Part shown: positions 15,791 through 24,006 of the stretch, one piece after another
Layout: each line of letters opens with the position of its first letter
Position numbering within the stretch: the first letter of the stretch is position 1
Source of the DNA: Tsukamurella sp. 8F
GTDB lineage: Bacteria > Actinomycetota > Actinomycetes > Mycobacteriales > Mycobacteriaceae
DNA length: 64,000 nucleotides
NCBI RefSeq assembly: GCF_029167375.1
Contig: NZ_JARFTP010000018.1
Span: 29,202 to 93,201 of the forward strand
Reading direction: 5' to 3'
Translations under genes and position numbers: made by a program
The notes under the pieces: model-generated
Database searches by the model: none
Told to the model about the DNA's origin: nothing
The model's input: only the letters and a program-made list of their open reading frames with translations

Positions 15791-17576
15791 GGTCTGGCAG
15801 CGCACGGGCATAGAGCGTCCCGACGCCCAGCAGACCCCCGCCGACCAACAGGAACGCGACCGCACGCACCAGACCGTCGAGGGCCGCGAGGTCGAACAGG
15901 AAGAGCTTGGCGACCGCGCCACCGATCATCGCGAGGCCCGCGGCCCTCGCCCCCGCACGCCCGCGCCGCCGCGACACCGCGAGCGCCGCCGCACCCGCCG
16001 CGATCCACAGCACCGTCGCTACGCCGTGGCCCCACAGGTAGCCCGTGTGCCCACCGAGCGCGTAACCGGCGTTGGCCGACAGGGCGGTCGCAAAAGCCAG
16101 CGCCGCGACCGCCCCCGTACCCCACGACGACTCACCCGGGCCGAACCGCCACGCTCCGACCAGCGCGAAAGCGATGCCGCACGCCGATCCGGCCAGCACG
16201 GCGGCGGAACCGAGTGGAGCCCAGCGACTCTCGTCTACCGTGGTCGCCACCAGGTCGGGCAGCATCAGCAGGCCGCCTGCGGTACCCAGGACCAGACCCG
16301 CCCATCGGGTGGCGGCATCGCGGCCTGCGAATGCGAGCAATGCCGCGCCGCACGCGACTAGTACCGCAGCCCCGGTCGCCGCGCCCAGCGCGACGAGGGC
16401 GGCCGCAGCGCCGGCCACCCCGGCCGCGGAGTACCAGGCGCCGCGCACACGTTGGGTCGTGCCCGGCAACCACGCGACGAGCGCCGCGCCGAGCGCGCCC
16501 AGCATCAGGCCCGCCGCGGCCAGGCGGTCCGGAGCCGAGACCGGCGCAGCCAACAGCGGAAGCAGCCCGATCAGCCCACCGGCGAGGACCGGTGTTCGAT
16601 TCCCGGCCCGGACCTCCGGGTCTGCCGCCGCCCACAGCCCGACGAGGCCCGCGGCCAGTGCGGCCGCGACCGCCGCGGGTGCTTCGGCGGCGGTCGCGGC
16701 GATCAGCAGCGTGCCCAACGTGACCGCAGTGCCTACCGAGCACACCAGATGCAGCCACGGCCAGCGCCGCGGGCGCCCGATCGGTACCGTCGCTGCGGCG
16801 AGCACCAGGGTGAACGCTCCGAGCAGGTAACCGTCGTCGGCGAGCGCCGGTGCCAGCACATAGAGCGGTGCGAGCACGAGTATCCCGAACCACTCCGACC
16901 GCCAGCGCGCCGCAAGCGCCAGACCGCCGAGCGCGATCGCTCCCGCGAGCACCAGCCCTACGGCCGGCGGCAACCAGCCGTAGATACCCGTCGCGGCGAC
17001 CACGTCCAGGTACCCCGCCGCGGCGCCGGTGGCTCCGAGCGCCACCGCTCCTACACGCCCTCCCGGCCTCGTCGACGACCACAGCGCCGCGCCCGTCAGG
17101 GCGACGGCCAGCGTGCCGCCCAGGCCGACCCGTACTGCGGGCCCGAGCAGACCGGCCTGCGCAGCCAGCGCAAGCAGGAGTGCGACGCCGATCAGCGTCA
17201 CGATCGCGCCGCCCGCAGCGAGTACACGCGCCGTAGTCGGTCGCGGCACGGTGACGTGCGGTGTGGCGACGGTCGGTCGAGGCGCGCGGGGCGTGTACAG
17301 CGGTCCCGTCGCGGGCTCGAAAGTGCGGGGCCAGGGGCCCGGCACCGCCGGGCCCGACGGCGCCTGGGGCCCCGGCATGCGCACGGGCGCGGAGGGGCGC
17401 GGGGCCGGGGGCTGCGGCTGCGGTCCTCCGGCAGGCGTCTGCACGTATCCGGCAGATGTCGCGGGGGCGGACTGCGTCGCCAGCGCAGCGACCTCACCGC
17501 GCATCCAGTCGAGACGCCGGGCGGTGATGTCGATCTCCACTGCGAGTCGGTCCAGGCGGGTGCTGTGATCGTTCAT
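15774..17576 (-). CDS. DUF2339 family polytopic membrane protein
   Basis: A 600-aa protein. Residues 1-115 are soluble: a short coiled-coil-like start (LDRLAVEIDITARRLDWM) and a Pro-rich linker. About 15 or more hydrophobic helices follow to the end. The C-terminal GAVAKLFLFDLAALDGLVR and FLLVGGGLLGVGTLYAR segments are characteristic of DUF2339. No enzymatic motif is visible and the function is unknown. It stands alone on the minus strand, convergent with the MarR gene. Confidence 0.8.
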   Translation of the reverse strand: MNDHSTRLDRLAVEIDITARRLDWMRGEVAALATQSAPATSAGYVQTPAGGPQPQPPAPRPSAPVRMPGPQAPSGPAVPGPWPRTFEPATGPLYTPRAPRPTVATPHVTVPRPTTARVLAAGGAIVTLIGVALLLALAAQAGLLGPAVRVGLGGTLAVALTGAALWSSTRPGGRVGAVALGATGAAAGYLDVVAATGIYGWLPPAVGLVLAGAIALGGLALAARWRSEWFGILVLAPLYVLAPALADDGYLLGAFTLVLAAATVPIGRPRRWPWLHLVCSVGTAVTLGTLLIAATAAEAPAAVAAALAAGLVGLWAAADPEVRAGNRTPVLAGGLIGLLPLLAAPVSAPDRLAAAGLMLGALGAALVAWLPGTTQRVRGAWYSAAGVAGAAAALVALGAATGAAVLVACGAALLAFAGRDAATRWAGLVLGTAGGLLMLPDLVATTVDESRWAPLGSAAVLAGSACGIAFALVGAWRFGPGESSWGTGAVAALAFATALSANAGYALGGHTGYLWGHGVATVLWIAAGAAALAVSRRRGRAGARAAGLAMIGGAVAKLFLFDLAALDGLVRAVAFLLVGGGLLGVGTLYARALPDLSGRR

Positions 17577-17883
17577 GCCTAGTAGCGTCGCGCCAAGGGC
17601 GCCTCGGGCGGATGAGTAGTCCTACCCGAATCGGCAGGGGATTCGCACCGGTATCGGGGGCCGGCGTTGCGTCGTCGGCGCTGTGCTCGTCGACTGTGCG
17701 CGTGCCGCCCCCGGCGACGAAGGGCTGAAGGCCGGTCTAGCGCCGGAACGCCGCGCAGCCGAATCCCATGTCCAACCGGTTTGCGAAGCAGGCGTATGGG
17801 TACCCGCACGAGTGCCGCGATGCCCGCGTGGGCTGTCACGCGGGCGGCCGTCGGCCACGATCCACCGCGACGAAGGGATGTGC
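17577..17883. other. Intergenic stretch without a recognisable gene
   Basis: This 307-bp gap separates the divergent DUF2339 and ectC-like genes. No protein with family resemblance, RNA gene or clear promoter pair is visible. The reading frame of the downstream gene stays open through part of it, but the translation there is Arg/Ala-rich and unlike EctC, so I do not include it in the gene. Confidence 0.5.
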
Positions 17884-18234
17884 ATGATCGTCCGCACCAC
17901 GGCAGAGATCACCGGCAGCGATCGCCAGATCGACACCGAGAACTGGACATCGAAACGAATAATCCTGTCGGACGACGACGTCGGATTCTCACTGCACGAG
18001 ACGACCGTCGCACCGGACACGCGCACCGACCTGCACTACCCGGACTATGTCGAGGCGGTCTGGCTCATCGAGGGCACGGGCGAGCTCGTCGACCGCGATA
18101 ACGATCGCATCCACCCGCTCGGACCCGGCACCATGTACCTGCTCGACGGGCACGAGCGGCACACCATCGTCGCGCGAAGCAGGCTACGCATGTACTGCGT
18201 CTTCACGCCCGCGGTCCCGCCCGGCAGCCCCTGA
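17884..18234 (+). CDS. ectC: Orphan, C-terminally short ectoine synthase-like cupin
   Basis: A 116-aa EctC homologue. It starts MIVRTTAEITGSDRQIDTEN as ectoine synthases do and keeps W21, R25, T40, Y52, the proposed iron ligands E57, Y85 and H93, plus F107 and P109 (numbering as in characterised EctC). EctC closes N-gamma-acetyl-diaminobutyrate to ectoine. The protein ends PAVPPGSP and lacks the roughly 12-residue tail with the Gly-x-Glu-x-His substrate contacts; positions 38 and 55 are His and Tyr instead of the usual Asn and His. GAAGGGA lies 5-11 nt before the ATG. There is no ectA, ectB or ectD nearby, so it may use an imported precursor or a different substrate. Confidence 0.8.
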   Translation: MIVRTTAEITGSDRQIDTENWTSKRIILSDDDVGFSLHETTVAPDTRTDLHYPDYVEAVWLIEGTGELVDRDNDRIHPLGPGTMYLLDGHERHTIVARSRLRMYCVFTPAVPPGSP

Positions 18235-18277
18235 GCTGTGCGGTGGGCGAATTCTCCGCCGCCACGCCCACGCCGCG

Positions 18278-19303
18278 TCACCGACCATCGATGTGGGCCA
18301 GCGCCATGAGCATCGCAGTGGCGCGGGCACGGTTCTGCACGGTGTCGACGGCGAAGCCGAGAGCAGCGGACAGCCTGCCTAGACGGTGCGCAACGGTACT
18401 GTGGTGCAAGTGGATCCGCTCCGCAGCAGAGCGGAGCGTGCCCGACGCCAGGTACACGCGAAGCGTGTCGACCAGTTCGGCGCCGTGCGGCGTCCGCGCG
18501 AGTTCTGTCGCGCGCGCCAGGTCCGGTACGGCCTCCCGCGGTACGGCCCGGCCTGGCGCGATCAGGCACAGGGCGCCCAATTCGTCGGCGAGTACGACGG
18601 GGTTATCGGCGGTTGCCTGGGCCCGCGCGAAGCGCGCGTTGTCGACATACCCGGCGATCTCCGCGGCGGGCGCGGACAGCGAGAGGCCGACGCGCGCAGA
18701 AGTCTTCGAATCCACGTCCGCCGATACCACGATCAGGACGGTGCCGTCCACCGCTATGGCACATGAACGACCAGCCGGGGCAATGCCTTTCGTTCTCACC
18801 TGATCGGTGGCTGCGACCCGCACAGCCGAGTCCGGGCCGAGACCCAGTGCCGAGCAGGCGGTCAGGGCGGACACATCGTCCATCGGGAACAGCAGGTCGC
18901 GCGTGTGGTCGGCGGCGGTCGGGGCGCTCCGCGGCGCAAGGATGATCGCGGTGGTGAGCGCCATTCGATCCACGAGCATCTCGTCGAGAGGCAGGGCAGG
19001 ACCGCGGCGCTCGATCCAGACCGTGCCGACCACGTGGTCACTCACCACCACATCCGCCGACGTCGATGGCTTGCGCTCCTCGTGGGGCTGCCAACGTCCC
19101 CGCTCGTCGCACCGGGCGGGCTTGACGCCGGGGAACCCCGAGACGTCGACGCCGACCGTGCAGTCGGCGAGTGCGGCGGCGGCGCGCAGCATTGCCGCGA
19201 CATCGCCTCCGTGCCGCACCAAAGTGTCGAAGTAGTCGATGACACGGACCAGGCCCGCGGAATCGGCGTCCAACTCCGCGAGCCGATACATCAGCCCCTG
19301 CAT
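18278..19303 (-). CDS. PucR-type transcriptional regulator with C-terminal helix-turn-helix
   Basis: A 341-aa cytoplasmic regulator. The C-terminal 60 residues (VDTLRVYLASGTLRSAAERI, then HLHHSTVAHRLGRLSAALG) are the HTH_30 domain of PucR/CdaR proteins. The upstream part looks like a degenerate GAF/GGDEF-like sensor region. The ATG at 19303 is chosen because AGGGG lies about 10 nt upstream and the preceding gene ends 26 nt before. It is the second gene after the esterase, so it probably responds to a compound related to that enzyme. Confidence 0.8.
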   Translation of the reverse strand: MQGLMYRLAELDADSAGLVRVIDYFDTLVRHGGDVAAMLRAAAALADCTVGVDVSGFPGVKPARCDERGRWQPHEERKPSTSADVVVSDHVVGTVWIERRGPALPLDEMLVDRMALTTAIILAPRSAPTAADHTRDLLFPMDDVSALTACSALGLGPDSAVRVAATDQVRTKGIAPAGRSCAIAVDGTVLIVVSADVDSKTSARVGLSLSAPAAEIAGYVDNARFARAQATADNPVVLADELGALCLIAPGRAVPREAVPDLARATELARTPHGAELVDTLRVYLASGTLRSAAERIHLHHSTVAHRLGRLSAALGFAVDTVQNRARATAMLMALAHIDGR

Positions 19304-19329
19304 ACGGCGAACCCCTGCATCCGATGAAA

Positions 19330-20301
19330 CTACGAGGCTCGGGCCCCGCTTCGCAAGCCACGCCGCAGGGCATCCAATGCCTCCGCGTGGGCGCGCCGAC
19401 TGACCTCCGCCGTGGCCACGAGACTCGATCCGTGGAAGGTGCCCGGGAACGAGTGCAGTTCCACACTGCTTCCCGCGCGGAGCAGCCGCACCGCGTAGTC
19501 GATGCCCTCGTCGCGCAGCGGGTCCAGTTCCATCGTCGAGACGTACGTCGCGGGCAGCCCGGTCAGGTCGGTGGCGCGTGCGGGCGCCGCGTAGGGCGAG
19601 ACGTCGGGGTCCTCCGGCCCGGCGTAGGAGTCGCCCAGGTAGTGCCGCCAGGAGTGGATCGCGTTGGGCCGGTGCCACACCGGGGTATCGACGAATTCGA
19701 TCATCGACGGCGTGGCGAGCCGGTCGTCGAGCTCCGGTATCTCGAGCAGTTGGAAGGCGATGGGCACGACGCCCTCGTCGCGAGCGCGCAACACCGTCGC
19801 CGCCGCTAGCCCACCGCCGGCGCTCTGACCGCCGACCGCGATCCGCCCCGCGTCGATGCCGAGCCGTCCGGCCTGTGCGTGCACGTGGCGCAACGCGGCG
19901 TAGCAATCGTCCAGCGGCCCTGGGAACGGCGTCTCCGGCGCGAGCCGGTACTCGACATTCGCGACCGCGAAGCCCAGCTCGCGCACCACCGAAACGCAGA
20001 ACTCGTCGCTCGACGCGGCCGTCCCGATCGCGAAACCGCCGCCGTGCATCCAGACGAGGACCGGGAGCGGGCCGCGCGCCTGCTCCGGAGTGAAGAACCG
20101 GATCGGGACGTCGGGAGCGCCGCCCTGGCCCGGGGCCGCGAGCTCGCGGAGTTCCACCCCTTCGAGCGAGATGTCCGCGGCATGCGCCGCCATGAGCTCG
20201 TCGAATACGATGCGGGCGGCCGCGGGATCGGCGAAGTCGACCTCGGGGAGCATGCCGAGCACCGCTGCGAGTTCCGGGTCCATCGTGGGGAATTCGGTCA
20301 T
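19330..20301 (-). CDS. Hormone-sensitive-lipase family alpha/beta hydrolase
   Basis: A 323-aa esterase. The oxyanion motif HGGGF lies near residue 85, the nucleophile elbow GGQSAGG near residue 158, the acid in MELDPLRDEG and the catalytic His in PGTFHGS, so the triad is complete. It likely hydrolyses carboxyl esters in the cytoplasm; the substrate is unknown. The ATG at 20301 begins MTEFPTMDPE, as in related proteins. It precedes the PucR gene by 26 bp on the same strand. Confidence 0.9.
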   Translation of the reverse strand: MTEFPTMDPELAAVLGMLPEVDFADPAAARIVFDELMAAHAADISLEGVELRELAAPGQGGAPDVPIRFFTPEQARGPLPVLVWMHGGGFAIGTAASSDEFCVSVVRELGFAVANVEYRLAPETPFPGPLDDCYAALRHVHAQAGRLGIDAGRIAVGGQSAGGGLAAATVLRARDEGVVPIAFQLLEIPELDDRLATPSMIEFVDTPVWHRPNAIHSWRHYLGDSYAGPEDPDVSPYAAPARATDLTGLPATYVSTMELDPLRDEGIDYAVRLLRAGSSVELHSFPGTFHGSSLVATAEVSRRAHAEALDALRRGLRSGARAS

Positions 20302-20390
20302 GCGACAAGTCTGGCTTCCCGGGCACCCGCTGTCACCCGGCGCGCGGAGGAACTTTCTGACCGCCCGTCCGACGCGCGTCGGACGGGCAG

Positions 20391-21425
20391 CTACAGTCGA
20401 CTGGTCGCGACCGAGAGCCCGGGCGAGCTCGCCGCCCGGAGCGATGTGGGAGTCGCATCGCGGTCGATCACGTGCGCACCGAGCGTCGCGATCATCACTC
20501 CGTTGTCTGTGCACAACCGCGGCTTGGGCACGCGCAGATCGAAACCTGCTGCATCGCAACGTTCCTGAGCCAGTTCGCGGATGCGCGAGTTCGCAGTCGC
20601 GCCACCGCCCAGAACCAGCGTGTCGACGCCGACGTCCTGCGCCGCGCGAATCGCCTTGAAGGTCAGCACGTCCGCGACGGCCTCCTGGAAGGAGGCGGCT
20701 ATATCCTCCACACGCAACGCACGCCCCGCCGCCTGCTCGGCCTCGACGTGTCGGGCGACCGCGGTCTTGAGGCCGCTGAACGAGAAGTCGTAACGCGCGT
20801 CCTGCTGCCGGGTCATCGCCCTCGGGAACGCGATCGCCTCCCGGTCTCCGCGGCGCGCGAGGTCGTCGATCACGGGGCCGCCCGGGTACCCGAGGCCGAG
20901 CAGCCGGGCCACCTTGTCGAAGGCCTCGCCCGCTGCGTCGTCGACGGTGGTACCCAGTTCTGTGATCGGCTCCCCGAGATCCGTCACGTGCAGGAGGTGC
21001 GTATGCCCGCCGGACACGAGCAGCGCCACGCACGGCGGCATGGGACCGTGCTCGAGTGTGTCGACTGCGACATGACCGCCCAGGTGGTTGAGCCCGTAGA
21101 ACGGCAGATCCCACGCCGCCGCATAAGCTTTCGCAGCAGCTACGCCCACGAGCAGCGCGCCCGCGAGCCCCGGTCCGATGGTGACCGCGACAGCGTCTGG
21201 CCGCTCTACACCGGCGGCCGCGAGCGCGCGGCGCATCGTCGGGATCACGGCCTCGAGGTGCGCGCGCGAGGCGACCTCGGGCACCACACCGCCATAACGG
21301 GCGTGCTCGGCGACCGACGACGCCACCTCGTCCGCCAGCAGCTCGCACGTGCGTGTGTCGGTGTCCCACCGGACCAGGCCCACGCCGGTCTCGTCGCACG
21401 AGCTCTCGATCCCCAGGACGATCAC
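20391..21425 (-). CDS. tsaD: tRNA N6-threonylcarbamoyladenosine transferase TsaD
   Basis: A 344-aa ASKHA-fold enzyme that transfers the threonylcarbamoyl group to A37 of ANN-decoding tRNAs. It begins [16 protein letters not shown] and has the metal-binding histidines in [10 protein letters not shown], the VSGGHTHLL loop and [13 protein letters not shown]. The GTG start overlaps the rimI stop (GTGA). The operon tsaE..tsaB-rimI-tsaD is conserved in mycobacteria, where groES follows; here about 20 kb of other genes intervenes. Confidence 0.97.
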   Translation of the reverse strand: MIVLGIESSCDETGVGLVRWDTDTRTCELLADEVASSVAEHARYGGVVPEVASRAHLEAVIPTMRRALAAAGVERPDAVAVTIGPGLAGALLVGVAAAKAYAAAWDLPFYGLNHLGGHVAVDTLEHGPMPPCVALLVSGGHTHLLHVTDLGEPITELGTTVDDAAGEAFDKVARLLGLGYPGGPVIDDLARRGDREAIAFPRAMTRQQDARYDFSFSGLKTAVARHVEAEQAAGRALRVEDIAASFQEAVADVLTFKAIRAAQDVGVDTLVLGGGATANSRIRELAQERCDAAGFDLRVPKPRLCTDNGVMIATLGAHVIDRDATPTSLRAASSPGLSVATSRL

Positions 21426-21895
21426 GCCGGGTCCCCTTCCTGCAGCGCCGGCCGGCGCATCGTGTACGCATCGGCACCGGACGGCCGATAGTAGCGGCGG
21501 CGCAACCCGACCCGCTCGAATCCCGCGCGCTCGTACAGCTCGATCGCGCGATCGTTGTCGGTGCGGACTTCGAGGAACACCGCACCGCCATGGGCATCCG
21601 CCTCCGCGAGCAGAGCTCCGAGTAAGGCGCGGCCGACCCCGTCCCCCTGGTAAGCGGGATCCACACCGATGGTGTGGATCTCGGACTCCGGAGCGATGCG
21701 CGTGCCCAGCAGACCGATGCCCGCGTACCCGACCAGCCTGCCCTCGTCGCGAGCCGCGAAGAAGCGCACGTGCGGCTGCGCGAGCTCGGATACGAAAGCC
21801 TTTGCGGGCCAGGGGCCATCGCCGGCGAACAGGATACGCTCGAGCTCGGCGCAGCGATCCGCATCAGCCTCGGCGAGCGGGGTCAGGTCAGCCAC
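21422..21895 (-). CDS. rimI: Ribosomal protein S18-alanine N-acetyltransferase RimI
   Basis: A 157-aa GNAT acetyltransferase. The acetyl-CoA loop [15 protein letters not shown] (motif A) and the C-terminal [19 protein letters not shown] are typical of RimI. It acetylates the N-terminus of ribosomal protein S18 or related targets. The GTG start overlaps tsaB by 8 bp and the stop overlaps tsaD by 4 bp, so it sits inside the t6A operon as in other actinobacteria. Confidence 0.93.
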   Translation of the reverse strand: MADLTPLAEADADRCAELERILFAGDGPWPAKAFVSELAQPHVRFFAARDEGRLVGYAGIGLLGTRIAPESEIHTIGVDPAYQGDGVGRALLGALLAEADAHGGAVFLEVRTDNDRAIELYERAGFERVGLRRRYYRPSGADAYTMRRPALQEGDPA

Positions 21896-22499
21896 GGGCA
21901 GCCGTCTCCACAGCGTCGGGACGTCGCAGGTACAGCGGAACGAGCGGTTCGGGCTCGGTACCGATCAGCGGCGCGGCGGCAGCGACGAGGGTTGCGGGCG
22001 TCGGTGCGGCACCCGCGATCACGCGGGCACCGTCGACGATGGCCCCCTCCTCCACCGCGGGCCCGTCGATGCCGAGGTCCGCAGGCTTACACACGTCCGG
22101 CCCACCCGTTCGCACACCGTCTGAGTATCTGGCCCAATAGACCTCCCGGCGTCGTGCGTCGGTCACCACCAGGGTGTCGCCCCGACTACCGACCGCGATC
22201 GCGTCCAGGCTGCACACCCCGTGCACCGGGATGCCGAGGGCGTCGCCGAACGCCGCGGCCGTCGCCATCCCGACGCGCAGACCGGTGAACGGCCCCGGGC
22301 CGCAGCCGACGACGATCGCGCCGATATCGGACCGCGCGAGCCCCGCCTCGTCTAGGCATTCGAGGACGAACGGCGTGAGTACCTCCGCGTGGCCGCGCGA
22401 ATTCGTCTGGTCCCGCCTAGCGAGGACCGAACGCGTGTCGAGGTCGACGATCCCCACCGTGAGCGAAGGCGTTGCCGTGTCGAGGGCGAGGACGAACAT
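21888..22499 (-). CDS. tsaB: tRNA t6A dimerisation protein TsaB
   Basis: A 203-aa ASKHA-fold protein that pairs with TsaD. It starts MFVLALDTATPSLTVGIVD and contains the VVGCGPGPFTGLRVG loop diagnostic for TsaB. There is no ribosome site. A TAAACT -10 (22506-22511) lies 6 nt before the ATG, suggesting a leaderless transcript that starts the tsaB-rimI-tsaD operon. Its usual neighbour tsaE is displaced about 4.2 kb away by the fluC/TetR insertion. Confidence 0.95.
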   Translation of the reverse strand: MFVLALDTATPSLTVGIVDLDTRSVLARRDQTNSRGHAEVLTPFVLECLDEAGLARSDIGAIVVGCGPGPFTGLRVGMATAAAFGDALGIPVHGVCSLDAIAVGSRGDTLVVTDARRREVYWARYSDGVRTGGPDVCKPADLGIDGPAVEEGAIVDGARVIAGAAPTPATLVAAAAPLIGTEPEPLVPLYLRRPDAVETAARG

Positions 22500-22505
22500 G
22501 CCGCG

Positions 22506-22511
22506 AGTTTA
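22506..22511 (-). promoter_or_regulatory. -10 element for leaderless tsaB
   Basis: TAAACT on the minus strand lies 6 nt upstream of the tsaB ATG, leaving no room for a ribosome site. It falls in the 26-bp gap after the second fluC stop, giving the t6A operon its own promoter. Confidence 0.5.
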
Positions 22512-22525
22512 CCGAGCGGGGCTTC

Positions 22526-22888
22526 TCACGCGGCCAGCGCGTAACCGGCGGCGCACGCCGCCAACGACACGATCAACGACGCACCGGCGTACACCGTCGC
22601 TGCCACGGCCCTGCGCTGCTGCAGCAATCGCACGGTCTCGACACTGGCCGTGCTGAACGTGGTGTAGCCGCCGCACACGCCCGTCCCCAGCGCGAGTTCC
22701 CAGGTCTGCGTGAGTTCGCCGTGGGCGAGCAGACCCGCCAGCACACCGAGCACCAGCGAGCCCGTGATGTTGATGCCGAACGTCGCCCAGTGCCCGAGCG
22801 CGCCCCACCTGGCGCGGGCGGTGCCGTCGAGTGTGAAGCGCAGCAGAGCGCCCAGGCCGCCGCCGAGTGCGACCAGCAACGCCGTCAT
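22526..22888 (-). CDS. fluC: Fluoride channel FluC/CrcB, subunit 1
   Basis: A 120-aa four-helix membrane protein of the Fluc family, which exports fluoride. GGGLGALLRF at the N-terminus, the channel asparagine in GINITGSLVLG and the Phe-box region TGVCGGYTTFST are the family hallmarks. The ATG overlaps the stop of the adjacent paralogue (ATGA). Two different fluC genes in tandem, as in many Gram-positive bacteria, suggest a heterodimeric dual-topology channel. Confidence 0.93.
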   Translation of the reverse strand: MTALLVALGGGLGALLRFTLDGTARARWGALGHWATFGINITGSLVLGVLAGLLAHGELTQTWELALGTGVCGGYTTFSTASVETVRLLQQRRAVAATVYAGASLIVSLAACAAGYALAA

Positions 22889-23346
22889 TCGTCGGCCCCG
22901 GATACGAGACGTGCGGCGACTGCAACACCCACGGCAGCCGCCACCAGACCGCCGACGACGGTGACCGCCAGATACGTCACGCCCGCGCCTACATGCCCGC
23001 CCGCGAAGAGCGAGCGGCCGTCGAGGGCGAACGTGCTGTACGTCGTGAGGCCCCCGCAGAACCCCGTCCCGAGGAGCAGGCGCAGCCGCCGGCGATGGCC
23101 GTGGTCCGGGCCTGCCAGCACCAGCGTCTCGAGCAGGCAGCCGAGGACGAAGGCACCCACGAGGTTGACGATCAGGGTCGCCCACGGCATGTGCCCGGCG
23201 GATGTCGGCAGCAGGCACGCGACGCCGTAACGGGCGACACTGCCCACCGCGCCGCCCGCGAAGACGAGCGCGAGGGGCGCGGGTCGCAGGTGCAGGGCGC
23301 GTTCGGGGGGACGCAGCGTCGCGGGCGACTCCATCTCCTTGCTCAT
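22885..23346 (-). CDS. fluC: Fluoride channel FluC/CrcB, subunit 2
   Basis: A 153-aa second Fluc subunit with an N-terminal soluble extension of about 25 residues before the first helix. Family signatures are GGAVGSVARYG, the channel Asn in IVNLVGAFVLG and GTGFCGGLTTYSTF. It is coupled to the universal stress protein gene upstream and to the other fluC downstream by 4-bp overlaps. The whole operon lies behind a fluoride riboswitch. Confidence 0.93.
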   Translation of the reverse strand: MSKEMESPATLRPPERALHLRPAPLALVFAGGAVGSVARYGVACLLPTSAGHMPWATLIVNLVGAFVLGCLLETLVLAGPDHGHRRRLRLLLGTGFCGGLTTYSTFALDGRSLFAGGHVGAGVTYLAVTVVGGLVAAAVGVAVAARLVSGADE

Positions 23347-23855
23347 AGGCCGTCCCGCGCAGGTACGAAGACCAGCGGGAGGATGCGGTTGCGCGCGAGC
23401 ACCCCGCGCGCGACGCGGCTGCCGAAGAGCTCCTCCACCACGCCACGGACGCCGCCGTGCGGGCTACCCAGTACGACCGCGTACGCATCGGCCTGTTCCG
23501 CGACGCGCAGCAGCAGGCGGGCGGGCGCCTCACCACGGGCGACGTGATACGTCCAACCGGCCGGCACGCCCACGAGCAGCTCGTGCTTGACGCTGCGCGA
23601 CAGGTCGTCCAGACGCGCGTCGAGGGCGTCCTCCCAATCGTCCCCGTCGGGGTCGATCGGGGTGTCGACGAGGTCCTCGATATGCACCACGTCGAGGCGC
23701 GCACCGATTCTGCTTGCGAGGTCGGCGGCGAATCGAAGCGCCGCGACGCTCGCCGGGTCACCGTCCCAGCCCACGACGACCGGCGGCGCGGAGGGTTCGG
23801 GTCCGGGCGGGTCGGTGGAGTGATCGGCGACCAGCGGCCTGGGCGCTTCACGCAT
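23343..23855 (-). CDS. Universal stress protein (UspA family), first gene of the fluoride operon
   Basis: A 170-aa protein with a Usp fold: VVVGWDGDPASVAALRFA at the start of the domain and a C-terminal VLGSPHGGVRGVVEELFGS resembling the ATP-binding G-2x-G-9x-G(S) loop. An acidic insert lies in the middle (DPDGDDWEDALD). The ribosome site TAGGAGG before the ATG is partly covered by the riboswitch expression platform. Co-transcription with two fluC genes suggests a role in fluoride stress; the exact role is unknown. Confidence 0.85.
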   Translation of the reverse strand: MREAPRPLVADHSTDPPGPEPSAPPVVVGWDGDPASVAALRFAADLASRIGARLDVVHIEDLVDTPIDPDGDDWEDALDARLDDLSRSVKHELLVGVPAGWTYHVARGEAPARLLLRVAEQADAYAVVLGSPHGGVRGVVEELFGSRVARGVLARNRILPLVFVPARDGL

Positions 23856-23860
23856 GACTG

Positions 23861-23973
23861 CCTCCTACGCAGACGTATCGGGGCGACGTCGGTCGCCGGG
23901 CGTCTCGTAGGAACCATCAGCCTGCGGGCGGTTCGGGAGTCCGTTTCGACTCCCAGGCGGGATCCATCGCCGT
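23861..23973 (-). promoter_or_regulatory. Fluoride riboswitch (crcB motif) with a ribosome-site-sequestering platform
   Basis: On the minus strand the aptamer runs from GGCGATGGATCCCGCC (from 23971) through a perfect hairpin GGGAGTC/GACTCCC (arms 23948-23954 and 23935-23941), then GAACCGCC and GCTGATGGTTCCTACG (to about 23906). These are the conserved blocks of the fluoride riboswitch. The 3' aptamer strand CCTACGAGACG (23901-23911) can pair with CGTCTGCGTAGG (23864-23875), which includes part of the Shine-Dalgarno site. A GGCGAC-CGAC-GTCGCC stem (23882-23897) lies in between. Fluoride binding should free the ribosome site. Confidence 0.9.
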
Positions 23974-23982
23974 CTGACCGTG

Positions 23983-23988
23983 AGCATA
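23983..23988 (-). promoter_or_regulatory. -10 element of the fluoride operon
   Basis: TATGCT on the minus strand places the transcription start about 7 nt on, at or just before the first base of the riboswitch aptamer. A weak -35 (CTGACC) lies 16 nt upstream at the end of the tetR gene. Confidence 0.5.
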
Positions 23989-24006
23989 CCCTGCGGCCGA
24001 ACCCGG

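Noticed and set aside
16452..17582. 376-codon open frame opposite the DUF2339 gene
   Set aside because: Its Arg/Gly/Gln-rich composition without conserved blocks is typical of a codon-bias shadow. The DUF2339 frame has family signatures and membrane helices.
18235..18300. Frameshifted remainder of the ectC C-terminus
   Set aside because: I looked for the missing tail in the other two frames after the stop and saw no G-x-E-x-H or DEDG-like sequence; the shortening looks genuine.
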